Source: Ricinus communis
Lineage: Eukaryota; Streptophyta; Magnoliopsida; Malpighiales; Euphorbiaceae
Direction of reading: 5' to 3'
Length of the DNA: 64,000 bases
Assembly: GCF_019578655.1 (NCBI RefSeq)
Contig: NC_063265.1
Span: 13,736,501 to 13,800,500 of the forward strand
Shown: positions 38,301 to 49,100 of the stretch, one piece after another
Numbering within the stretch: position 1 is the first letter of the stretch
How the letters are laid out: every line of letters starts with the position of its first letter
Notes under the pieces: model-generated
The model's database searches: none
Seen by the model: only the letters and a program-made list of their open reading frames with translations
What the model was told of the DNA's origin: nothing
Made by a program: the position numbers and the translations under genes

Positions 38301-40795
38301 GTGGATCGAAGGCATGGAAAGAGGCCACTTCCATCGGAAGCATCAGAGGAGAAAGAGAAAGAACATCATGACTTCTCTTCTTATTCATCTTCTTGGTCTG
38401 AAACAGACATGTCTGCTATGGTTTCAGCTCTCTCTCAAGTCATCGCTACTTCTGCCGATGATAATAAGCCTACTGTGGTGCAATCAGCCCCACTTGCAGT
38501 AGAGCAATCCCTTGTCAAAGAAGAACTTGACCAGTCCCAACCTACCCAAGATCAAGGTCAGAAATTATATGCTTGATCATTTGATTTCTTTGTTTTTTTA
38601 TATATAACTGCAATATTAATCTCGAAACCCTTTTCTTTCTTTTTTTTTTTTTGGGCAAATGATAAACTTCACTAAACGAAAGAAAGCGAGTCCAGAGCTA
38701 CAAGTTTAATGCAATTCTTGATATAGCTAGAAGCTTTAATCATTTGTTCTGTTATGAAGGACTAGATTTATAACTTGAATTGAATTGTCAAAAATTTCCA
38801 TTTTTGGTTTTTTTTTCCCTTTGCCATGATACTTCTCTTGTCAAAGTTGTCGCGATCTATCAATTGTTCTTTCTGCTTTTCTTGATTATATCCTTCTTGA
38901 AAGAAAAAGATTTTCCAGCCTATCCTACTCCCCCTCTCTTCTTCTTTTAGTTTTGTATTTTTCTTTAAAAAAAATAAAATATTAATTTATTATTTTTATA
39001 AAAAAAATATCTAACCCTTATTTAGTACGCTCCCGAATATGAGTATATGGTAGATATGTCATTTAGGGTTTGCGCCAAGTTCATTGTATCTTTGCTTTCC
39101 GTAAAGAACTTTCTTTCTTTTACACTCTCTCCTTATTAAAGGCAAAGGGTCGTACCTTATGCTGGAGATACACTTTCTTGCTTGCTTTATTACCAAATTT
39201 CGCAAGACTGATGTCAAGGTGTTACGATCATTTAGCATGTGCTCATGTTTCTATAGATAAGCATTGTTATTATTATTATTATGCTTATCAAAACTTGTTT
39301 CTATTCCCACATATTCTTCCTCGTATTTAAAAGACTTCCGTGAATCACTAGCATTCCTTTATGTTAAAGACATTGACCTCAATCCCTTATCCTTCCATTT
39401 CCAATTTTTTGTTCGTTGCTTCAACCCTGCCTAATCTTGAAAGCGACACCTGATTTTGTTGTTACACTAGCAAATTGGTGGGAACACACCACAAAAAAAG
39501 AGAAAAAAAAACAAATATCTATGGGGTTCAAGTATAACTTTAGAGGGGATTGAATAATGCAAGCTTTCGTTTGCCTTTCAAGATCAAACACCTTTAGTTA
39601 TTTTGTCATAACCAGTAAAATTTAAAGCAAGAATCAAAAGATAAGAAAGCACACCTAAATTATTCGCTAAGTTTTTTGTCTATTGTCAACTAAAGCGTGT
39701 AATGGCCTCCACTTTGCTTCTTCTTCTATAATGAATTTATCTTTACTTATACTAAAGAGACCATCTTGAACTGAAATTGTATTTACAATAAAATGATGCG
39801 CATGTTTTTATTAGGATTGATATGAAAATGAGGTTATTTTGTAAGATGTGTATATTAGGATTACCTTTAAATTTGTATAATGTTATTAGGTGAAGTAAGT
39901 CTCTCTTAACAAAATAGAAAGTAAACAACTTTTACTTTCTATTAAATTAACTTCTTTTTTTTCTAGGGCAGTGCTACTTTTGTACTTTGAATGCATGGAG
40001 AAAATTGGCATTATGATCCGTCTGTATAAAAGTTGTTGCATTTAAATCCTTATTGTAACATGTATATTCTCTTCTTATATCTAATACATATAAATTAAAA
40101 GAAATATTTCATGGCTACAAGCACGTTCTTAGTTTTTAATCATATCGATGAGTTATTGCATTTTCGATTGAATTTGTCTTTTTGTATGTGAAGAAAATAC
40201 AAGGAGAAGACACTATAGGGGAGTAAGACAAAGGCCATGGGGAAAATGGGCAGCTGAAATACGTGATCCTAAGAAGGCGGCTAGAGTGTGGCTTGGCACT
40301 TTTGACACGGCTGAGGATGCAGCCCTTGCATATGACAAAGCAGCTCTAAAGTTCAAAGGCACAAAGGCTAAGCTTAATTTTCCCGAAAGAGTTCAAGGGA
40401 AACCTGAGTTTAGCTACTTCATGACTACTTCCGGTGACTCAAGTAGTAGCATCTCTCCTGGACAAAATCCAATGCTAATGGCCCCTCCCGCTTCTTCTTA
40501 TCTTCCTCCACCTCCTCCTCCATCCTTCCCACAAGAAACTTACCCAGACTTGCTTCAATATGCACAAATTCTTTCTAGTACTGACGCGAGTTTCCCATAT
40601 TACACTTCAAATCTGTTTAATCAACAGCCTTATACTCCCCATTACTCATCCAATGAACCATCATCAACATTTTTATCGCAGCAACAACAACAGCATCAGC
40701 AGCAAGATCTGATGAGATTCTCTCCATGGTTCGACAGCTCCTCTGGTTCTGATTACCAAGAACATGGGAAGGACTCTAGTAACCCTAGCGAGTAG
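38301..40795 (+). CDS. RAP2.6L: AP2/ERF transcription factor, RAP2.6L (ERF113)-type
   Basis: Two exons join in frame: 38301-38556 and 40194-40795, separated by a 1.64-kb intron. The AP2/ERF domain begins [20 protein letters not shown] and runs through [22 protein letters not shown] to KLNFPERV. It carries the Ala and Asp of the ERF class in WAAEIRD, which bind GCC boxes. The C-terminus has a Pro-rich run, LLQYAQIL and a Gln-rich stretch, as in RAP2.6L. Homologues begin [11 protein letters not shown]. Here the same peptide follows a GTG at 38301-38303 and no in-frame ATG precedes it before a stop at 38283-38285. Translation may start at ATG 38409 ([12 protein letters not shown], 249 residues), close to the Arabidopsis RAP2.6L start MVSAL. 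An out-of-frame ATG at 38314 lies in between. RAP2.6L acts in wound, hypoxia and ABA responses; that role is inferred here. Confidence 0.88.
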
Positions 40796-43700
40796 TATCT
40801 TTGCTTTCCTATATTAATTAAAGGCATAAAACATTCATATGGTATCCATTAGTTGAAGGATATGATAATGCACGTTAATTAGTACCATTTCTATGAGAAT
40901 CCATCCATCATGGAAAAGAGCTTTTAAGTAGTTTTTTGTAATTTTATTGAAGCTCTTCTATATTAATTGTACCCATTTTTTCTGGATGCCTGACGACAGT
41001 AATATTAGTCACAGCCAGTGATTGCCTTCCTGAATTTGGGGTCTGTAAGCTTATATTTGGACGGTAAGAGAGATTTTGACTACTGTTGTACTTTCTTCTT
41101 CTTGTTGTTCTATTTGAAGTAAATTTGCATGGTAATTCCAAAGTCTCAGTTGCTTTTGATTTTCGTAATAAAGTAATGATGTGCGTATGTGGATCTTGGA
41201 GAAACTCTTGGCAAAGTAAAACGAATAATATGTTATTCTGACCTGAATTCTTATCAAATAACTCTACATTTCAAACTTGTTTATCGATCCTTCCCCCATA
41301 CTCCAAAAAATATTCCTTTTTATTTATGATTGAGAAGTTTGAAAAATGACAGAAGCCATAGCTTGATTGTCAAACTTCAGAGCCAAAGTGGCTGGCATTC
41401 TCAGCCAAAATTTCTTAAACAGCCTCAATTACTTAACGTTAAAAAGCATTGCTGGGACTGTTTTCTTGATTATCTCTTTTAGTTCGTTCACATGTCTACT
41501 TGCCAAGACGACATCAAATATACACCAATTTGCCACAGTTTCATGATCTCTTCAATTAATATGTATCTGTCACCATTAGTATAGTTAATCCCGAATCCAC
41601 AGTTTCATGAAAATATTTTGATGCAGTTGGTAATCTTTGCTTCAATCACCTTCAAAAGCACACTAAAGATTGAAACTTATTTACAACTAAGATTTTTGTC
41701 GAATCTAATGTGTGCATGCACCAGACATGATTGCATATGTTGATTTGAAATTATAGAGAAGTAGTATATATCACAAGTGTAATTTTGTATACTATATCAA
41801 ATTTACATCATCACAAGTTTGATCATTGAAGTTAGACTATCTATTCCTCAAAATATAAGAAATCTTGCACTTAATTCCGTTATGGTCATAAAATTACAAT
41901 TTATTTCATCTTAATCATTCAACTTTAATTATATTTTAATCACTTTATGAATAAAAAATAATTAATAGAGAGTAATATAATATATTAATTCTTTATTGAT
42001 AATAATAACTAAAATTAAAATTAAATAAATTAAAATTTTATGAGTAAAACAATACTAATGAAAACCATTATATTCTTTTCTCAAGATTGAGTGTTTTGCC
42101 TTCGTCCGTATTGGTATTTAAAAAGCTTAATTATACCATATATGTAATAATAATAATCTTAATCTTAATGAGTTTGAAGAAAAATATTCCTTAGAATTCA
42201 AAATCAAAGCAGAAGTTAATAAATAAAAATCACTGGGTAACATTTCTATATGCAGAAATGATGAGTCCTAATTATGAATATATGTCATCAGTGGAGACAG
42301 GAACAATGGACAAGAAGATCAAAACATTAAAGCAGCCTAAATTAAGCGACAGAGTGTGAAAACTTTGGACAAGTAAACAAAAGTTAACAAGATCAAAACA
42401 TTAAAGTAGGCTATTTTTAGGCGACAGCATGAGATATGTAGCAGTCTAAAACAAAAGGAGCCATTACCCAAAACGTGCTTCTAAACATGGCTCCCACCAA
42501 ACTTTGTGTATGATGACTGATGTAACATATAAATTCTTTTCTTTATCATCCCAAACTCCTCCAACATAAATACAGTTGAATATATATCGACTTGCTACTA
42601 CAGATTTGAAATGGTAAAATATATTAAAAATATATAAAAGTCGTCTCATATTTGAATAAATGGAGTTTATAATATTAAAATTTACATTCATTAAAATGAT
42701 ATAATTTAAGACTAATTATTCAGTTTGGAATTAATTGAGGGCACTAATTCTGCGAAATGAGTTGTATGGATGACAAAGTGAGTAAAGGTGCTTTGTCCTT
42801 TTGTGTCCTCTCAACGAGTAGCAACCTTTTGTTGTTTGTTTGTTTGCTTGGGTTAAGTAATAAAATTTATGTGTCTTGCCCAGTTAATATAATTTAAAGG
42901 GCTGCATATTAATAATAAGAAGTTTTAAGTTATGAAAATGATATAATTATTTAGTATATGGAGAAGAAAGGATTACGCATGCACGGGCCTCCTGCCCACT
43001 TGCTACTCACGCCACAAAGCAAGTGGGCCAGAACAGATCCTCCAAAGCCTTTCATTTGGAGGTAAAAAAGATAAAAACAAAAAAAAAAAAAAGAAACTTC
43101 TTTTTGTTAGAAGACAGCACACGTAAGCGGCGTGAAAGCTGACGTGGGGAAAAGAGAATCATGAAATTAGGGCTAATGAATGACTGATTAGGACGTGGTT
43201 GCATTTTTATTATTTTTCTTTTGTATTCCAGGTTGATGACGTGGTTTTCAGGATGCTTTCGGCTTCCACGTCAAATTTTGCGGCACTTTAGCCTGATCAG
43301 ACTCCCAAAGTACAATTATGATTTGGGGTTGAAATGAAGTTGATGGGAATGATGGTTGTATGCGACCACTAAGCATGCACATGGACCTTGCCCTTCGTTT
43401 CTCTCTCTCTCTCTCAATTAAGGCCTTTTCTTGTCATTTTCATTTTGGAAATGGTAATACTCCATTGGATTTTTGTTATAAAAAAAAAAAGCAAAACAAA
43501 GAATACATTTGCATCTCAATACATATATGGGTGGTTTTATTTACAAATCAAATTTTGTTGTGACCTTCAACTGGTTTTGCTTTTCATTTTCGTAATCGTA
43601 AATAAACTGAAATGGTAGAAAGATAAAAGGGAAATTGCTTGCTTCCTTCCTACCGTGATGTTCTTGTCTTTTAGCCCGCATATGCAAGTCCGGCGCCGTG

Positions 43701-43879
43701 TCAAACTAAAATCTGCAGATTTAAAGTGGGTGGTCCCCTTTTGCTGATAAGCGTAGCTTCTCGACCAATGGAATTTACAGCGCAGATTCTGTTTCCTGTT
43801 AAAAGAATTCAATAAATAATTTATCAAAAAAATAATAAACATAATTAGAAAATTAATTACCCGAATACTCAATCCAGTT
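40796..43879. other. Intergenic region, no gene seen
   Basis: The 3' region of the ERF gene is followed by AT-rich DNA. A near-exact duplication (42316-42352 and 42390-42427) and an AT-rich block at about 41850-42060 of MITE-like composition are the only structure seen. The last few hundred bases contain the promoter of the downstream plastid protein gene. A CT-rich run lies at 43400-43415. Confidence 0.45.
42316..42427. repeat. Direct duplication, about 37 bp, 74 bp apart
   Basis: AGATCAAAACATTAAAG plus about 20 further bases ending in GCGACAG occurs twice with a few substitutions. It is a local tandem duplication in non-coding DNA. Confidence 0.75.
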
Positions 43880-45548
43880 ATGGCGTCGGTGGCGTTATCG
43901 GCATCGTTAATCTCATCTTCAACATGCCGACTTAAATCCGCGGCGGCGGTACTATCCTTTAAACATAGAAATGGATCAGTAAAGTGCAAGGCTGTGGGTG
44001 AAAGCTCTCGAACTTCCTTAGAAGAGCCAACAGTTTTTAAAGGCGTTTATGGCACCTGGACACTTGACCAATCGGACGTTCGCGAGGTACTTCGGTTGAT
44101 TTTATTTTGCTCTGATATGTTATGATTTTCGCTGTTAATTGGAGATTGGATAAAATTTGTCGCAGGTCATTTTGTATAGATCAGGGCTGGTCACCGCAGC
44201 TTCTGCGTTTGTAATTGCTGCTTCTTCAGAGGCGTTTTTACAGAACGAGTCTTTGTTAAAGGAAATAATACATCAAAACCTTGATTTATTGTGTGCAATT
44301 GGAGCTGGTGGACTCGGATTGTCTTTGCTTTTGATACACATCTATGTAACTGAGATTAAGCGGACCCTTCAAGCTTTGTGGGCACTCGGTGTTATTGGAT
44401 CTTTTGCAACGTATACTACCCTTGCTCGACCGGCTGGCGAGAACCTGATACAGTATGTCATTGATAATCCAACTGCTGTCTGGTTTGTTGGTCCTCTGTT
44501 TGCAGCACTTACAGGACTTGTCTTCAAAGAAGGTAATATACTAGCTACGCTCTAACACTTGCTCCTCATTGGTTGTGTTCTGATTTGTATTATTGTTAAC
44601 TACTGCAGTAGTATGGTAACCTGGTTCAGTATTCACGCTTCCTAAAAATGAAAATTGAAATAGCTGCTGTAATTCATGTAAATCTAGACTAGGTTTATCG
44701 TTTGTTTTCTGCTCCTCCTCAAGAAATCTAACATTGTGTAATATGCTTCACTTTCTGTTTCTTAAATGCTTCTGAATTATGTTTTGAAGTTGAGATATTG
44801 TTTGACAACTGATGTTTCCATTCGTTATATTCTCTTAGGAAGTATGAGACTAAAGTTTGCTACATAATCCATCAAATTTTTTGGGGGTGTTTTTGCTATA
44901 GCTTTTAGTTATATATTTCAGTGTAGATAAATAAACAAATAAAAGTAATGCTCTCTCATGATTAAAGTTAAGCTGAATTATTGAATTGTTAAACAGGACT
45001 TTGCTACGGGAAGCTGGAAGCTGGTGTTCTCACATTTATTATACCTGCAGTTCTTCTTGGACATTTGGTATTTTTTTTCTTGAAATTTGATCCATACATA
45101 CCTTTCTTTCAATGCTACTTAGCAAGTAGCAATTTCTTTTGGGGGGCAGTATGCAGGTGTTTGGTTTATTCTTTTGCTACTCCTTTTGTTTTTCTTTTTA
45201 AGTTCTCTTTCCGATTCAGTGATGGGCTTCACTTGAGATATGCAGACAGGTTTAATGGATAATGGAGTAAAGCTTGCTCTACTGGGTACTTGGATGACCC
45301 TCTTTGTGATATTTGCTGGAAGGAAGTTCACTCAGCCTGTTAAGGCATGTTGTCTGATAAAATTTTCTTCTTCGTTTTCTTCTGACTATTGGAATTAATA
45401 ATAGCAGACAAGTATGCCATGTTCTAATGATTTCTTGCTTACTCTGAAGGATGACGTTGGTGACAAGTCTGTATTCATGTTCAATGCTCTCCCAGAAGAT
45501 GAAAAGAAGGCTCTAATCGAGAAACTCGAGCAACAAGATCTTTATTAG
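43880..45548 (+). CDS. Predicted chloroplast membrane protein, DUF2301-type
   Basis: Five exons join in frame: 43880-44086, 44166-44532, 44997-45067, 45246-45344 and 45450-45548 (280 residues). The N-terminus (MASVALSASLISSST...) is Ser/Ala-rich, basic and poor in acids, typical of a chloroplast transit peptide. The mature part contains several hydrophobic stretches: VTAASAFVIAASSEAF, LLCAIGAGGLGLSLLLIHI, LWALGVIGSFATYTTLA, WFVGPLFAALTGLVF, VLTFIIPAVLLGHL and LALLGTWMTLFVIFAG. I recognise the YGKLEAGVLTFIIPAVLLGHL and GRKFTQPV blocks as those of a plant/cyanobacterial conserved integral membrane family, DUF2301. Its biochemical function is not known to me. The last intron begins with GC (AAG|GCATGT), the only junction that keeps QPVKDDVGDKSVF open. 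The protein ends FNALPEDEKKALIEKLEQQD, a short soluble tail. Confidence 0.85.
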
Positions 45549-46190
45549 CCAAACATGCATGACACCTTAAGGAAAGGATTCATGTGCAATTTTGACTAAC
45601 CATCACTCGTAATATACTTCTATATGATGTACAATTTGGATGTATATTATCAAATATATATATATAGTTTTTGTCCAAGTCTAACCCCAGAAGTGGATAA
45701 ATCCCTATGACTACCGGACCACTATATTTTACCTCCCATTTTCTGAAAGTTTTTCTTAGCAGCATGCTGTTACTTATCTTTAGTAAAAATGAGGGAGAGA
45801 AGATCGGGACGTCTATTTTCAATGTGAGAGCGAGCTAACTGACCTTCATAATGTGGATAGCCTGGGTCCCTGGTCATCGAGCCTTAGAATTTCACATATT
45901 TAGCAATGTCCTAAAAACCACCTGAATTATTTCAATACTATCTGAATGTCACTCTAGTGTCATGATACTATCTGGCCAGAATAATACCATTTATCTTTTA
46001 ATTAGTAAACGACAAGTTTCTTTAGATTCCCCACACCCTGGTTCTAAGACTTGCCCAAATAGCTGTGTTTATATATAAAAATACATATACGGCAGTCACC
46101 AACTGCCTATCACAACAACAATCATCTTGTATATACAGAAGCTCATCACGCGATTAAAAACCTCTTCATGACCAGAAGAACCATCATTCT
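45549..46190. other. Convergent 3' regions
   Basis: The plastid-protein gene (plus) and the VIM gene (minus) converge here. The 640 bases contain their 3' untranslated parts, including a TATATATATA run near 45655-45666, and no other recognisable gene. Confidence 0.5.
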
Positions 46191-49100
46191 TCATTGTGCT
46201 GCATTCACTTTTGCCCTCTTGCTCCTGGTCTGAACTCCAGCATCCACTATTACCTGGCTCCCACCATCATTAGCCCTTCTTCTCCTGGAGCTCGGCTTCA
46301 CTTCAGTGGTAGATGGCTGTTCATCACTGTCCACTTTTTCAGATATATTGGCATCAATTCCAGTTTCATCCTTCACTAGATCTGATTGTTCGAGCACTGC
46401 CCCTTCCATCTGCCAAGCAACATTTCGCCCGTCACATTCACCACTTGCCATTTGCTCGTAGGTTTTCTCAGGTTTGCTTTCCATTTGATGCCTAGGTTTG
46501 GCTTCTTCAACAACTTCACTATTTATATTGCATATCTCTGTATCAGCAATAGCATCTGTTTTCCCATCCACGGCATCACTTTCTTCAGTAGAATCATCAA
46601 AATTTTCAGACTCTGCATTTCTCCGCTGTAGTGCTTCAATCACACCCATCAATTCTCTATTAACCTGCCATGCAAACTTAGATGTTATAAGCCAAGGCTT
46701 GGGTACTCCTGCAAATTCATCACCACATAATGGTGATTCCACAACCGTTGAAGATATTAAATATATTAAAAATTTCTCTACCACTGCAACATGAATTTCT
46801 AATATGAAACACAATCAATGTAACCAATCGGCTTGCACCTGTGGATTTTGAAGATATTCAGCTATATCATTTGTACAAGACGGACATTTCATAACGTTTT
46901 TCTGCACTCTTAGTGTTCGTCTGCCTTGACATGTTCTCTGCCTCGTGAAACTTTGACCAGCAAAAGCACCCTCCAGGCATGCTTTGCAGAAGTTATGTCC
47001 ACAAGGAGTAGTAAGAGGGTTAGTCATCACCTTCCGACAAATTTGACAGCTTAACTCTGCATGGTGAATGACACAGAAGCAAGCATTCCCTTGTTAATTT
47101 ATTGCTGTTGGTTACAGTCATGGTGAAGGAGCATCCCATAGTGGCTAAATGGCTAGAAGTAAAGAACATAAAACTTGCAAGTACGGATTTGATAAAATAC
47201 GGCACCTTTCAGAAGCTTTTCCCTCACAGGCACATTTTGTCGTCGCCCCTTAGCTTTTCTTGTTTTCTTGCCATCTTCTCCACTTCCACCATCAACCCAT
47301 TTTCTACTAGGTGGTGGAGGTTTCTTCCACATCCAACAACCTTTTTCCTCCTGAAAAGCCAAAAGAATGTTGTATATGATTTTAATATGAATAGCTCATG
47401 CCAAGTTCGTGTTCAATCATTATACCCAATTACAAAAAACCACGATAATATATGGCCTTGAATTTTGGTTGTCTATCAGTAAATTTTAAAGCAACTTTGT
47501 AGCGTATATCAATAATGGAGCACATAAAACACTATTCAACTAGTAAACAAATCGTATATCAATAACAAAGCACATACAACACTATTTAACAAGTACAAAA
47601 ATAGCTATATGTTGTGCTGCCATGTATAAAGTAAAACTGCACGAGCTTACATCATAGTCCCAAGATGGAGATCCTCTCCTTTCAGTTACATCAACTGCAT
47701 TTTCTAATTCTCCAATGACTGGCAGAGGCCGCGGACGGTCCCCATGATTGTCACTGCATGTTAATTCGTAAAATATTATGCACGTGATAGAGAGAGAAGA
47801 GAGAGAGAGAAGTGAAACATACCTTGTCCATGGTGCAGGTTCATTGTCACATCTCACAAACAGATACCTGCAAACCTTGTAGCCCTAATAAGAGAAAAGA
47901 AAACAATGAAACTTTTAGGAAACACATTTAGCCAATAGCAAATGTGGTATATTCCTGAATGCAATCAACATAGTCATAAGAATCTTACCTGCATTCCATT
48001 CTTACGCCAGCATTTCTCAATTCTATATATGCCATCGTAACGGACGCCTGTTTCCGGGGCATAAGAAGAACGCTTCTCTTTGTGAGATCTGCCAGAAAAT
48101 GAAGAACTATTAGATGCCGACACTAAATTCAAAAGACTAATATCCGTCCAAAAAATTACTGCTCACATATACTTCCTATTTCTGGATGCAGAATTAATCA
48201 CATTGACAACATATCAGGTCAAGTAGACAAAACATGTATTTCTTAGATTAGCCTTGGACTTTCAGGAGCATATACTAGATGCATGGGCAATACTGATATA
48301 GTAACCACTACCATATCTTTAAGCATTAGACAGAACCGTCAAATACAAGATAATGATATTACGACTACTTTCAAGAAATGCAAGTATTCTACTGAAGGGT
48401 ATGCTCTTCCCAACATTCAAAAAGAAACAAAAAATGATGGTTGCTAATCGGTTTAACTGTCTTCTGAGGATATTAATGAACATAAAATAGTCCGCTAAAA
48501 TCTATGATGATTCTTTTAGGAGAAAATAAAAAAGAAAGGGTAAAATTTTGTTGGCAGATTAACTTCCTAGTCTAGGAAAAGGCTATTTTCCAATTTCCAT
48601 ACTTTCTTGCACTCAGCATGCTCGTTAAAGTGCAATTACGCATATTGGTTTGTCGTGAAAACCACACGTATTAGGAATGCCTAGAAAGGAAACCTATTTT
48701 ATTTTCCATGTGTGAGCTGAATGTGATATCTGATATTACAATACTACCAAACTTGTTTTTTCTTATTATCCGTGAAGAAGGGGAAATTGTCCTTAGCATT
48801 CAAGTTGCATATAAGTTATTCCTTTTAAATTTAAAAAACATTAAATGGCATAAACAAAAAACAAAGAGTTTAAGAATTAGGGTAACAAGTAGACCTCATG
48901 ATAACGAGAGACAATACTTCATCGAAACAACTCACCTGACTACTCTTAAAGGATATCCTTTGCGGCAACTTACTCGTAATGCCTCATTCAGCTTTTCAAA
49001 TTTTTGATCAAATGATTGTGCCTTGTTTGTGCGTTTATTGCCGCTAAGGTCCCTTCCTCCACTATTCACCAAAATTGCAAGATCAAACACAGATGGAAAT

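Noticed and set aside
38158..38502. 114-codon plus-strand frame overlapping the ERF first exon
   Set aside because: It is the shifted frame over the ERF exon and its leader. The ERF frame carries the conserved RRHGKRPLP and [10 protein letters not shown] peptides and splices to the AP2 domain.
43567..43989. 140-codon minus-strand frame overlapping the plastid-protein gene start
   Set aside because: It is antisense to the transit-peptide exon and promoter. No similarity or splice structure was seen.
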